From Rhizobium sp. CB3090 (GTDB taxonomy: Bacteria; Pseudomonadota; Alphaproteobacteria; Rhizobiales; Rhizobiaceae): a stretch of 64,000 nt of DNA. Position numbers and translations under genes: made by a program. Position 1 is the first letter of the stretch; the number at the start of each line of letters is the position of its first letter. This document shows positions 1 to 7,870 of the stretch, in pieces. Below the pieces are notes generated by a model, which saw nothing but the letters and a program-made list of their open reading frames with translations, had not been told where the DNA came from and did not search any database. The stretch covers positions 558,001 to 622,000 of the forward strand of contig NZ_CP121663.1 in the NCBI RefSeq assembly GCF_029714285.1. The letters are read 5' to 3'.

Positions 1-1074
1 GCGGTCCTGCGCGGCCAACTCATTGAAAGCGGCGAGGTAACGTTCCCTGTTCATGTCGCCCAAGAGAGCAACCAAGTGTGCAGCATCCGGCTTTTCGAGT
101 GCCAGTCCGATTTTCCGCTTTGCCAGGAACCGCGCGGTCTCGGTGCCATCGACAGCGATCGGCACCGCGCCATGCAGGCCGCCTTCATAAAGACGGTTCG
201 GCAACAGCCAACTGGAATTCAGCCCTTCTTCGAAGAAGTCGATCGCCCAGGAGAACTGCACCTCGCCATAGATCGCTGAGAGGTCCTCGGGATTCTTGTA
301 AGGACCGCCGAAGCGCATGAAAGGCGCATCGCGCACGAATCCGTCGAAATCGCTGAATTCCGAATAGGCAGGGCGGCCGCGCAAGATGATTTCGAAGCGG
401 CCTTCCATATGGCGCGAAAATTCAGCGAGCAATTCCAGCGATTTGCGACACCGAAGCGCGCCGAACCAGCCGATCTTCCAGGGCTCGCCGTCGGCCGGCG
501 ATCGGGGAGCGCGGGCAATCTCGGCCCCGAGATCCTCGATCGCCAAGACCTTGTTCTCGAGAAGGACGATCGGGAGGTCGAGACCGGAGCGAGGGCGGAA
601 ATAATGCTCGACGAAGGCCGGCGAACTGGTCAGCAGCAATGCCGCGTCGGTGCCAAAATGGCGCTCCACACCACGAAGGGCGCCGCCAAAGACATCCTTG
701 CGCAGCAGCAGCCGGTGAATGTCGAGGCATTCGTAGATAACGGGCATATTGCCGCCGAAGAGGGATTTGGCGCGGTTGGCCACGGCCAGCATTTCAAGAT
801 TGCGGCCGATGATCACGTCCGGCTTTTCGACCGAGCGCAGCAGTCCACGCAGTTGCAGGGCGGACTTGGCAACGGCAGCGATACGCTGCGCGAAGTGCGC
901 GTCGCGCGTCCGACCGAGTTCGATCGGCTCGACACCATGAATGGCGGCCAGCGCGTTGTCGTCGCGCCGAAAACCCGCCAGCGTCACCTTCGCCCCACCC
1001 GCCTGCAGCATCAGCACCCGCCTGCGGATGGCGGGATCGGCGAGATCGTGGACGAAATAAAGAATATGCAGCAT
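1..1074 (-). CDS. exoL: Glycosyltransferase ExoL, partial (C-terminus beyond left edge)
   Basis: Translating the reverse strand from the ATG at 1074 gives 358 codons without a stop, running off the left edge. The N-terminus reads MLHILYFVHDLADPAIRRRV and is followed by a GT-B-like pattern, including PWKIGWFGALR near residue 198 and NRLYEGGLHGAVPIAVDG near residue 310, typical of GT4-like enzymes in which the donor site lies in the C-terminal half. It lies directly downstream of exoK on the same strand, which is the exoK-exoL order of S. meliloti, where ExoL adds an early glucose to the lipid-linked succinoglycan repeat unit in the cytoplasm. The name rests on synteny and general fold pattern, not on alignment. 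The ribosome-binding site before 1074 is weak. Confidence 0.8.
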   Translation of the reverse strand, partial: MLHILYFVHDLADPAIRRRVLMLQAGGAKVTLAGFRRDDNALAAIHGVEPIELGRTRDAHFAQRIAAVAKSALQLRGLLRSVEKPDVIIGRNLEMLAVANRAKSLFGGNMPVIYECLDIHRLLLRKDVFGGALRGVERHFGTDAALLLTSSPAFVEHYFRPRSGLDLPIVLLENKVLAIEDLGAEIARAPRSPADGEPWKIGWFGALRCRKSLELLAEFSRHMEGRFEIILRGRPAYSEFSDFDGFVRDAPFMRFGGPYKNPEDLSAIYGEVQFSWAIDFFEEGLNSSWLLPNRLYEGGLHGAVPIAVDGTETARFLAKRKIGLALEKPDAAHLVALLGDMNRERYLAAFNELAAQDR

Positions 1075-1181
1075 GAAAACTTTCGCTTTCGTGCCCGGCG
1101 GCAAGCCAGGCACCTCGTTTCGTTCGTGTTGCATCGGGTTCATTGTTCCGGCCGCGAAATCCGCTTCGCAGCCGAAACGTT

Positions 1182-1985
1182 TCAGTTGAGCTTGCAGGCG
1201 ATCGATTCCGGGAATTGGCATTTATCGCCCGCTGCCGTGAAGGCAACGCGATCGATCTGCATGGTCGCCGGTGCGCCGCCATAGGCAAACTTGCCCATCC
1301 AGCCGCTCAACGTATCCGTGCCCCAAAGGCTGAAGAAGATCTTCTGGGCATGCGTCGGGATCTTCGATGGATCGGTCACTTCCTGAACGAGCTTGCCGTT
1401 CAGGTAATAGCGCAGCCGGTCTTTCTCCCAGACGAAGGCATAATCGTTGAAGCCTTGATCGGCGCCGCCCGCGACCGGGACGAGTTTCTCATTGCCGCCT
1501 TTAGCGCCGATATATTGATTGACCTGAACCTGTGCGGGGTTCTTGCCGAGCACTTCGAAATCGATCTCGTCATGCGGCTTCTTGTCGGTCGGACCGATAT
1601 AGGTGAAGAAAGCGGAGTTGAGGCCGGAACCGGCCGCTGTGCGATAACGCGCCTCGTAGGTGCCGTAGCCATAGGTCTTGGTCGTCTGGATCTCGCCGCA
1701 GGCATAGTCGCGCTGGCCGGTCTTAGCCTGAGTGAATTGAAGCTGAAGCAGGCCGCCCTCGACACTGACCTGCTTCTTCGACCACGTGCAGTTCTGGAAC
1801 GAGCCGTTGTTCCAGCCGTCCGAGATGTACCAACGGCCGCTGTCGATCTTGTCGAAATTATCGACGAAAGACTTACCGTTCGGCTGATCCTCCTGCGCGA
1901 AGGCCGCGTAAGGGATGAGGGCCGTGCTCAAAAGGGCAAAGGAAACGAAGCTGGGTCTTAGCGAATGAAAGATCTGTTTCATCAT
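1182..1985 (-). CDS. exoK: Secreted endo-beta-glycanase ExoK (GH16)
   Basis: This 267-residue GH16 enzyme has a Sec signal peptide (hydrophobic stretch ending AAFA, cleavage about residue 30 before QEDQP). The GH16 active-site motif HDEIDFEVLG lies near residue 140, with both catalytic Glu residues present. In S. meliloti ExoK is an extracellular endo-1,3-1,4-beta-glycanase that cuts nascent succinoglycan to lower-mass forms. An AAAGGTGA ribosome-binding site sits just before the start; a second ATG directly precedes MKQIF, so initiation could be one codon later. exoL follows 107 bases downstream on the same strand. Length and motif match the family, so the assignment is firm. Confidence 0.93.
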   Translation of the reverse strand: MMKQIFHSLRPSFVSFALLSTALIPYAAFAQEDQPNGKSFVDNFDKIDSGRWYISDGWNNGSFQNCTWSKKQVSVEGGLLQLQFTQAKTGQRDYACGEIQTTKTYGYGTYEARYRTAAGSGLNSAFFTYIGPTDKKPHDEIDFEVLGKNPAQVQVNQYIGAKGGNEKLVPVAGGADQGFNDYAFVWEKDRLRYYLNGKLVQEVTDPSKIPTHAQKIFFSLWGTDTLSGWMGKFAYGGAPATMQIDRVAFTAAGDKCQFPESIACKLN

Positions 1986-1994
1986 ATGTCACCT

Positions 1995-2228
1995 TTACTC
2001 GGAGATCACCCATCGGCCGCCGACAGCCAGAGCTTCAGCGTGCGGCCGCATGCGGCTGCCGGTCAGCAGATTGTAGAAGGAGGGCGGGGCGGAACGCGCC
2101 ATGCTGTTGGTCCTAGGCAGCACCGTCAGGGTGATGGCGGCAGCTATGCGCATGACATTGATCCGCGAAGACACGTTGGCAGTCACATTCACGATATCTG
2201 TCACCCCTTTTTCAGACTGCTCCCCCAT
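1995..2228 (-). CDS. Small hypothetical protein upstream of exoK
   Basis: A 77-codon reading frame ends 9 bases before exoK, and its TAA stop overlaps the exoK ribosome-binding site, a spacing that would allow translational coupling. The product has a short hydrophobic segment (MRIAAAITLTVL, residues 26-37) and no motif I recognise. There is no good ribosome-binding site before the ATG at 2228, and later Met codons are possible. It may instead be untranslated exoK leader. Confidence 0.3.
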   Translation of the reverse strand: MGEQSEKGVTDIVNVTANVSSRINVMRIAAAITLTVLPRTNSMARSAPPSFYNLLTGSRMRPHAEALAVGGRWVISE

Positions 2229-2964
2229 GCAGCCGTTTCAACCAGCGCAGACTAGAGCCCGCAGACGTAAGCTAGGGCGATCTCCCGAAAGGAAATATGG
2301 CACTGCAGCAAAAAACCGGGATTCGCGCGCCCTGGGACCCATCATCCGACGACAAAAAGAGAGAAAAAAATCTAACTCAATCGGGTTAGTGCCCGTATAG
2401 GTATTTGGTATTAAATGGATTTAAGAGTGATATCATATTCGGGAGGCGGCATGGAATTGCACGCTTTAGCCGCACCAAATTTTTTTCCACTGGCCGAGGA
2501 TTTTTTTGCGGTGCCGCAGATGCTCCCGCCAATCATGATCAAAATAGGGCGACAATACAAGCTTATTGAGAAAATACGAATAAGATAACTCATCTAAAGG
2601 TTGATATTTCATCTTCGATATCCTGAGTAAGCCGACGACTTCCAAAAACTTGCGGGACAAGCGTGCCCTCGGTCAACAAAACGACGCTCTGCTGCCAACG
2701 GTGAGGACGACGACAAAGACGGGAAACATCGGTCGGCTGCTGAGAAACGGTCACGAATGCCAACCATGGCAACGCACCGCGCTCGATAAAAGGCGCTATC
2801 TAGCATTGCTCGCGACCGAACGGGCCCTAACTGTTGAGGCCACGACGATAACCTGCCTTTAGGGGCCGACTGAAATTCAGCGATGGAGATTGTCGAAAAA
2901 GCGCATGGCTGCGTCCCCGCAAAGGGGGCCGGAAACTCTTTGTTGAAACCACAAGGGCGAGAAA
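2229..2964. other. Long intergenic interval, lower GC, with broken coding-like fragments
   Basis: This 736-base gap between the divergent exoK and exoW holds no intact convincing gene. Three short reverse-strand frames within 2411-2772 read like protein: VPQVFGSRRLTQDIEDEI at about 2600-2660, then SPYFDHDWREHLRHRKKILG at about 2480-2550, then a third frame ending at 2411. They are separated by frame changes, and two runs of seven T lie at about 2479-2507. This looks like a decayed gene, of unknown family. The promoters of both flanking units must also lie here. In S. meliloti exoH, exoI and exoT occupy this position. Confidence 0.4.
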
Positions 2965-3924
2965 ATGGCGTCAATTACGATTATTATTCCTTTCTACCAG
3001 CGGCAGACAGGCATTCTGCAACGTGCATTGACGTCGATATCCAAGCAGGTGTTTCAGGATTTCGATATTCTCATCATCGACGATGAATCGCCGCTTCCGG
3101 CGGAAAACGAGCTTCGATCGCTTAGCGAGGAAGACCGTGCGCGAATTCGGGTCATCCGTCAGCCCAATGCTGGACCGGGTGGCGCACGCAATACCGGCCT
3201 CGATAACGTGCCGGCCTCAAGCCGCTTCGTCGCCTTCCTCGATTCCGACGACGAATGGGCGCCGCAACATCTCGGCAACGCTTTCGAGGCCCTCACGCGG
3301 CACGATGCCGATTGCTATTGGGACTCGATCGATGGCGGCGAGGAGTTTTTCTATCATTTCAGCATGGCGGAACTGGCGAAATCGGTGAATGCCACCCGTC
3401 TCTCCCAAACGCCGCCGCTAATCGAAATTCCCGATATCGCCAGCGTCATGCTGAAGGACTGGAGCTTTCTGCATCTCTCCTGCATGCTGATCGGCCGGCC
3501 GCTGTTCGAGAAAATCCGCTTCGAAGCCGCTTTGCGGCTGGCGGCAGAGGATGTGTTGTTCTTCTGCGACTGCATCCTGGCGGCCAAACGCGTGTTGCTT
3601 TGTGAAGATACCGGCGCGCTGCGCGGCGAGGGCATGAATATCTTTCACAGCGTAGACAACGATTCACCGCAGTTCCTGCGCCAGCAATTCAATACCTGGA
3701 CAGCTCTTAACACGCTGGAACAGCGTTTTTCGCGCCGCCCGCAGGACATCGCGTCCATTCGCATCTACAAAAACCGCGCCCGCAAGCAGGCACTGTGGAG
3801 CCAGGCACGACAGTTGCGGCGCCGCCGCCTACCGCAGCTCGGGCTATTGGCGAAATGGGCATGGCGCGACCCGGCAATATTGCAGAGTGCAGTGCAACTT
3901 GCCGCGGGCAAGTTCGCGCCCTAG
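2965..3924 (+). CDS. exoW: Succinoglycan glucosyltransferase ExoW (GT2)
   Basis: A 319-residue GT2 enzyme, the same length as I recall for S. meliloti ExoW, which adds a beta-1,6-linked glucose to the lipid-linked side chain of succinoglycan. The nucleotide-sugar fold begins ITIIIPFYQRQ (residues 4-14), followed by DILIIDDESP, then QPNAGPGGARNTGLD and the metal-binding FLDSDDEW near residue 95. The acceptor-side acidic motif AEDVLFFCD lies near residue 193. A ribosome-binding site (AAGGGCGAG) precedes the ATG. exoV follows after 88 bases, matching the exoW-exoV order of the known cluster. The exo name is an inference from length and synteny. Confidence 0.87.
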   Translation: MASITIIIPFYQRQTGILQRALTSISKQVFQDFDILIIDDESPLPAENELRSLSEEDRARIRVIRQPNAGPGGARNTGLDNVPASSRFVAFLDSDDEWAPQHLGNAFEALTRHDADCYWDSIDGGEEFFYHFSMAELAKSVNATRLSQTPPLIEIPDIASVMLKDWSFLHLSCMLIGRPLFEKIRFEAALRLAAEDVLFFCDCILAAKRVLLCEDTGALRGEGMNIFHSVDNDSPQFLRQQFNTWTALNTLEQRFSRRPQDIASIRIYKNRARKQALWSQARQLRRRRLPQLGLLAKWAWRDPAILQSAVQLAAGKFAP

Positions 3925-4012
3925 CTTTCGCACTTGCAGCAAAGCTGTCCATGCCTATTCCTCAAGAGCCAAAGCATGTTCAGCTATTATCTAAATCACC
4001 AAGGAGACCTTA

Positions 4013-4957
4013 ATGAAGCCGTTCCACTGGGAATCCACCCATGGCAATTTCGGTGACGATCTCAATCTCTGGCTCTGGGATTTCCTGCTCCCCGGCCTGC
4101 GCGACGTTCATGAAGAAAAACTGCTGGTCGGTGTCGGCACCGTTCTCAACACCCTGATCCTGCCGCTGGACGGACATAAACTCGTGATCGGCAGCGGCTT
4201 CGGCTACGGCTCCCTTCCCGACATGAGCGACAAGACCAAGTGGGATATCCGCAGTGTGCGCGGCCCGCTGACCGCGGAAAAAGTCGGCCTTCCGCAGGAC
4301 ATGGGCATCATCGATCCGGCAGTGATGGTGACCGAAATGCCGGAATTCAAAAACCTGCCGAAAACCAATCGCCACACCTTCATTCCGCATTGGGAGTCGG
4401 CAGCAGCGGGGCGCTGGCCGGAGATATGCAAGACCGTCGGCCTCTCCTATCTCGACCCGCGCGGCGAGGCCAAGGCCGTGATCCGCGAGATCGCGACTTC
4501 CGAGCTGATCGTCGCCGAATCCATGCATGGCGCGATCCTTGCCGACGCCTTCCGCGTACCGTGGATCGCCGTCAGCTCGTCGCGGGCGATCAACAGCTTC
4601 AAGTGGAACGACTGGGCCCGCTCCCTCGGTGTCACCTATGCGCCGAAACACATTCCGGTTTCCACCCGCGCGGAAGCTATCGCCAAGGGTGCCCGGTTCT
4701 GGGGTGTCGGTTTCGAACGGGACGCGCAGGCCGCCGAAGAGCTGGAGAAGCACCGGCATGGGGGCACTGTGGTGCTCGCCGACCCCGAGCAGACCCGTCT
4801 CCGAGTGATGGCGAAACAGGCGCTCGCCGTACCCTCGGCGCTGGCGCTCTGGCAGGCCAGCAAAGCGAAGCCGCAACTGAGTGCCGACGCGACACTTGCC
4901 AGCCGCAAGCAACGCCTCTTCGACGTTATCGAAGGCGTGCGACGCGACTACTTCTGA
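4013..4957 (+). CDS. exoV: Succinoglycan ketal pyruvyltransferase ExoV
   Basis: A 314-residue polysaccharide pyruvyl transferase family protein. The N-terminal FGDDLNLWLWDFLLPG is the characteristic substrate-side motif, and ELIVAESMHGAILADAFRVP near residues 163-182 contains the conserved SMHGAI signature. ExoV transfers pyruvate from phosphoenolpyruvate onto the terminal glucose of the lipid-linked octasaccharide in the cytoplasm. A strong ribosome-binding site (AAGGAG) lies 6 bases before the ATG. The gene is downstream of exoW and convergent with exoU, with only 12 bases between the stop codons. Confidence 0.92.
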   Translation: MKPFHWESTHGNFGDDLNLWLWDFLLPGLRDVHEEKLLVGVGTVLNTLILPLDGHKLVIGSGFGYGSLPDMSDKTKWDIRSVRGPLTAEKVGLPQDMGIIDPAVMVTEMPEFKNLPKTNRHTFIPHWESAAAGRWPEICKTVGLSYLDPRGEAKAVIREIATSELIVAESMHGAILADAFRVPWIAVSSSRAINSFKWNDWARSLGVTYAPKHIPVSTRAEAIAKGARFWGVGFERDAQAAEELEKHRHGGTVVLADPEQTRLRVMAKQALAVPSALALWQASKAKPQLSADATLASRKQRLFDVIEGVRRDYF

Positions 4958-4969
4958 TTTCGGGACGGA

Positions 4970-5995
4970 TCATTCTGGAGCGGCCTGCAGCAGATAGCGC
5001 AGGCCGTTCGTTCCCGAATGCGCAATAGGGGCGTCGCCGCTCTTGCGAAAACGTTCCGTTTTGTCGGCAAGAATGCCGCCGGCAATCGCCGGAATGGCGG
5101 CGGGATTGCCCAATGCATAAGAGGCGGCCGCCGCCAGACCCGACTGTCCCTTGATATCGAGAAAGCGCCGCAGCTCGTAGCGGCTGCGAACGTGCCGCTC
5201 ATGGCGGCGGATGGCCGCTGCATCGGCTGAGGACAAACCGCCGCCGGCGAGGATTGCCCGATCGGCTTCGCAGAGCCGATACAGATCCTCGGTGCGATGC
5301 CGGCCGCTCAGCGAGTTGCTGCGCACTATGGCGCCATAACCGCAGCTATGGATGACCTTATAGCGTGCAGCCTTGGCAAGCGCCCGCGCATAGAGATCGT
5401 AATCCTCGCCGAGACGCAGGGCTTCGTTGTAGCGGAGGCCGTGAGCATCCAGAAACGATCGGCGCATCAACGGCTTCAGAAAGCCTATCTCGCCGCGTCG
5501 GACGCCGCGCTTGGAAATATTGCCTTCGACAAAGGCGATCAGATCGAGGAAGCGCGGCTTCGGATCGAAATGATCGAGCATGGTAACAGCGTCGGGAACG
5601 GTATCGGCATTGACGAAGGCGATGTTGTCGGCAATGAAATCCCAATCATCGCTTGCGAGTAAGGGCCTGAACCGTCCCGGGAAAAAGAAATCGTCGGCAT
5701 CGAGGATGCTGATCAGGGGCGCGCGCGAAACTGCGATGGCATGATTGCGCGCCGCCGCAGGCCCGCGATTTTTCTCGAATTCATGGATGACAAGACGCCC
5801 GCTACCGTCGTCGGCGAGGCTGGCGGAGGCGGCAGTACCGTCTGTCGAGCCATCATCGATGACAACGACCTCAGCCACCTCAGGCTCGCGGAGCGCAGAA
5901 GCGACGGCAAGGCCAATGGTGTCGCTGGCATTCTTCGCGGCGACAATTACGCAGACATTGTTTTCGGCGCTATCAGTCACATCAGTCTCCTTCAT
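4970..5995 (-). CDS. exoU: Succinoglycan glucosyltransferase ExoU (GT2)
   Basis: A GT2 glycosyltransferase of 341 residues from the ATG, close to S. meliloti ExoU, which adds one of the late side-chain glucoses. Visible motifs are VCVIVAAKNASDTIG, VVVIDDGSTDGT, NRGPAAARNHAI and the metal-binding ISILDADDFFFPGR near residue 97, with RLGEDYDLYARAL as the acceptor-side motif. The better start may be the in-frame GTG at 5980, because AAGGAG lies 6 bases before it while the ATG at 5995 has no clear site. It is upstream of exoV but inverted, sharing a convergent end with it; exoX lies 73 bases upstream on the same strand. Confidence 0.88.
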   Translation of the reverse strand: MKETDVTDSAENNVCVIVAAKNASDTIGLAVASALREPEVAEVVVIDDGSTDGTAASASLADDGSGRLVIHEFEKNRGPAAARNHAIAVSRAPLISILDADDFFFPGRFRPLLASDDWDFIADNIAFVNADTVPDAVTMLDHFDPKPRFLDLIAFVEGNISKRGVRRGEIGFLKPLMRRSFLDAHGLRYNEALRLGEDYDLYARALAKAARYKVIHSCGYGAIVRSNSLSGRHRTEDLYRLCEADRAILAGGGLSSADAAAIRRHERHVRSRYELRRFLDIKGQSGLAAAASYALGNPAAIPAIAGGILADKTERFRKSGDAPIAHSGTNGLRYLLQAAPE

Positions 5996-6068
5996 TCTGC
6001 CGGAGACTTAGGACGGCGTCGGCCATCGGCAACCATGCGATCGCCAAAAGATGTGCCTGGCGGCAACC

Positions 6069-6359
6069 TTAGGGATTGAAGGGCTCGGAACGATTGAGAT
6101 TTGAAGCGGGCAGGCTGGTGACCTTGTCGCCATCGCGCAACGACGTTGTCGTCGCGTCTTGAGCAAGCAGTGCCTCGCGCGCGCGCCGTTCCTTCCAGAC
6201 CAGGAAGAGGATGCCGATAAAGTAACCGATCTGCAGCAGCACGGCGCAAATCACCGTCTCAATCAAGGTGGTCGAGACGGATTGCGTCAGGAGGTAGGTC
6301 GCGATGGCAAATACGGCCAGGGCGCCGACCATGCTGATGAAAACGCGTGGCGCATACAT
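6069..6359 (-). CDS. exoX: Exopolysaccharide production repressor ExoX
   Basis: A 96-residue inner-membrane protein with two predicted transmembrane segments (about residues 5-25 and 32-55), then a basic stretch WKERRAREAL and a polar tail. Size, topology and position next to exoY match rhizobial ExoX, also called Psi in other rhizobia, which lowers EPS synthesis post-transcriptionally, probably by acting on ExoY; the exoX to exoY copy ratio sets EPS output. The ribosome-binding site GAGGTAAC precedes the ATG. It is transcribed away from exoY across a long AT-rich gap, so both can be controlled from one region. Confidence 0.9.
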   Translation of the reverse strand: MYAPRVFISMVGALAVFAIATYLLTQSVSTTLIETVICAVLLQIGYFIGILFLVWKERRAREALLAQDATTTSLRDGDKVTSLPASNLNRSEPFNP

Positions 6360-7108
6360 GATGTTACCTCGGGCGCATAGTCATCAGGAAAAGAGCGATC
6401 AAGGCCTTGCCTCCCTCAATAGACCCACAAGGCAAATATATTTAATGAATCCTTTAGATTCAACCAAGCCAGGTGGTCTATTACCAATACGAAACGAATA
6501 CGACTTTAGCGCATCACTCGTTAAAACTACTCCTCCATAATACGTGCAATTGCAGTTGATGTCTTTTTTCTTTTGCCAGGTTTCTCATCAGGGTTGTGGC
6601 GTCGAAGGGAGCATACAATTTTAGTGATCAGAACTTGTCGATGCAATCGATTTAGAATTTTAATCAATTCAATCAACTTTTATTACAAAGTTCGGTCGCC
6701 GCGAGCGCCAATATGTGCGGCGCAATATGGTGCTGCGTCGCAATATTTTTCGCGAATAATCAAGATTGTGCATGAGCGATCAAGAGTGAGCAAAGCCTAT
6801 TCCAATAAGATCTAATGAACAAATCGGCCTTTATAGCCGTTAACATTCTCTCTTGTCGCCGGACGTAACGTAAGACGCGTATTTTTTAGCCGTCTATACA
6901 ATACGCTCTTTAGTATAAATATTATATAAGCAACATCTAAACTTATGAAATCTAATGCGTGGAGGGTAAAACCCTGCCGCGATTCCGCACTGCCACAAAA
7001 ATTTGGCTTAAAAAATCATAATCCGTACCTACACTCCCCTCTGCATAGCCCTAACTAGGCGCCCGAGACATTTCCGACCAATTCGCCAACATGAATGGAG
7101 TCATCTCT
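6360..7108. promoter_or_regulatory. AT-rich divergent control region of exoX and exoY
   Basis: About 750 bases without a gene, clearly richer in A+T than its neighbours. It contains three copies of CAATAT on the plus strand at 6709, 6723 and 6741, each preceded by a GC-rich GCG or TCG context. Several A/T runs occur between 6880 and 7020. Known exoY promoters in rhizobia receive input from MucR/Ros-type zinc-finger proteins that prefer AT-rich repeated sites, so these are candidates; I cannot place -35 and -10 boxes with confidence. Confidence 0.5.
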
Positions 7109-7789
7109 ATGAAGTCTGCGACGAGATCGGCCACATCGGCTTTTTTCAGCGCTCCGGAACGCGACGTCTTTCCGCCAACAGGTGGAATCCTGAAGAGGAC
7201 GTTCGACGTCACCACCGCATTGACGGCGCTGATTTTCATCAGCCCCATCTTTCTTATGCTCATGCTCCTGGTAAAGCTCTCGGATGGCGGTCCCGCTTTT
7301 TACGGACATCGCCGCATCGGACATAATGGCAAGGCCTTCCGTTGCCTGAAGTTCCGTACCATGGTCGTCGACGGAGACAGGGTTCTCAAGGCCTATCTGC
7401 AGGCCAATCCCCGAGCAATGGAAGAATGGCGAGCAACACGCAAACTGCAGAATGATCCTCGCGTCACCCTTGTCGGGGCGGTGCTTCGCAAACTCAGCCT
7501 CGACGAGCTGCCGCAGCTCATCAATATCATTCGCGGTGAAATGAGTGTCGTCGGGCCGCGTCCCGTCGTCGAAGACGAGCTGGAACTCTACGAAAACGCA
7601 GCGATCTATTACCTCCAATCCCGCCCCGGCCTGACAGGCCTTTGGCAGGTCAGCGGTCGTAACGACGTGTCCTATGCCAGCCGTGTCGCCTTCGATACGC
7701 ATTACGTCAAGAACTGGTCGCTCAGCAGCGACGTGGTCATCATCGCCAAAACCATTCCCGCGGTCTGCCTATCGCGCGGCAGCTACTGA
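7109..7789 (+). CDS. exoY: Undecaprenyl-phosphate galactose phosphotransferase ExoY
   Basis: ExoY starts succinoglycan synthesis by moving galactose-1-phosphate from UDP-galactose to undecaprenyl phosphate at the inner membrane. From the ATG at 7109 the protein has 226 residues and begins MKSATRSA, as I recall for S. meliloti ExoY; a GGAG site lies 8 bases upstream, whereas the ATG at 7091 lacks one. One membrane helix (about residues 37-57) is followed by the bacterial sugar-transferase core: [39 protein letters not shown] and [12 protein letters not shown]. It leads the exoY-exoF-exoQ-exoZ unit. Confidence 0.95.
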   Translation: MKSATRSATSAFFSAPERDVFPPTGGILKRTFDVTTALTALIFISPIFLMLMLLVKLSDGGPAFYGHRRIGHNGKAFRCLKFRTMVVDGDRVLKAYLQANPRAMEEWRATRKLQNDPRVTLVGAVLRKLSLDELPQLINIIRGEMSVVGPRPVVEDELELYENAAIYYLQSRPGLTGLWQVSGRNDVSYASRVAFDTHYVKNWSLSSDVVIIAKTIPAVCLSRGSY

Positions 7790-7804
7790 TGGCGAACGCA
7801 GATA

Positions 7805-7842
7805 CCGCAGGAAAGCGCCTGCGGTTTCCCCGCAATGCGGGG
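7805..7842 (+). other. Two tandem stem-loops between exoY and exoF
   Basis: Stem 1 pairs CCGCAGG (7805-7811) with CCTGCGG (7818-7824) around a 6-base loop. Stem 2 pairs CCCCGC (7828-7833) with GCGGGG (7837-7842) around AAT. No T run follows, so these look like mRNA-processing or stabilising structures, not full terminators. Confidence 0.6.
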
Positions 7843-7870
7843 CTGCAATCCAATAACAGGGAAATCCCGC

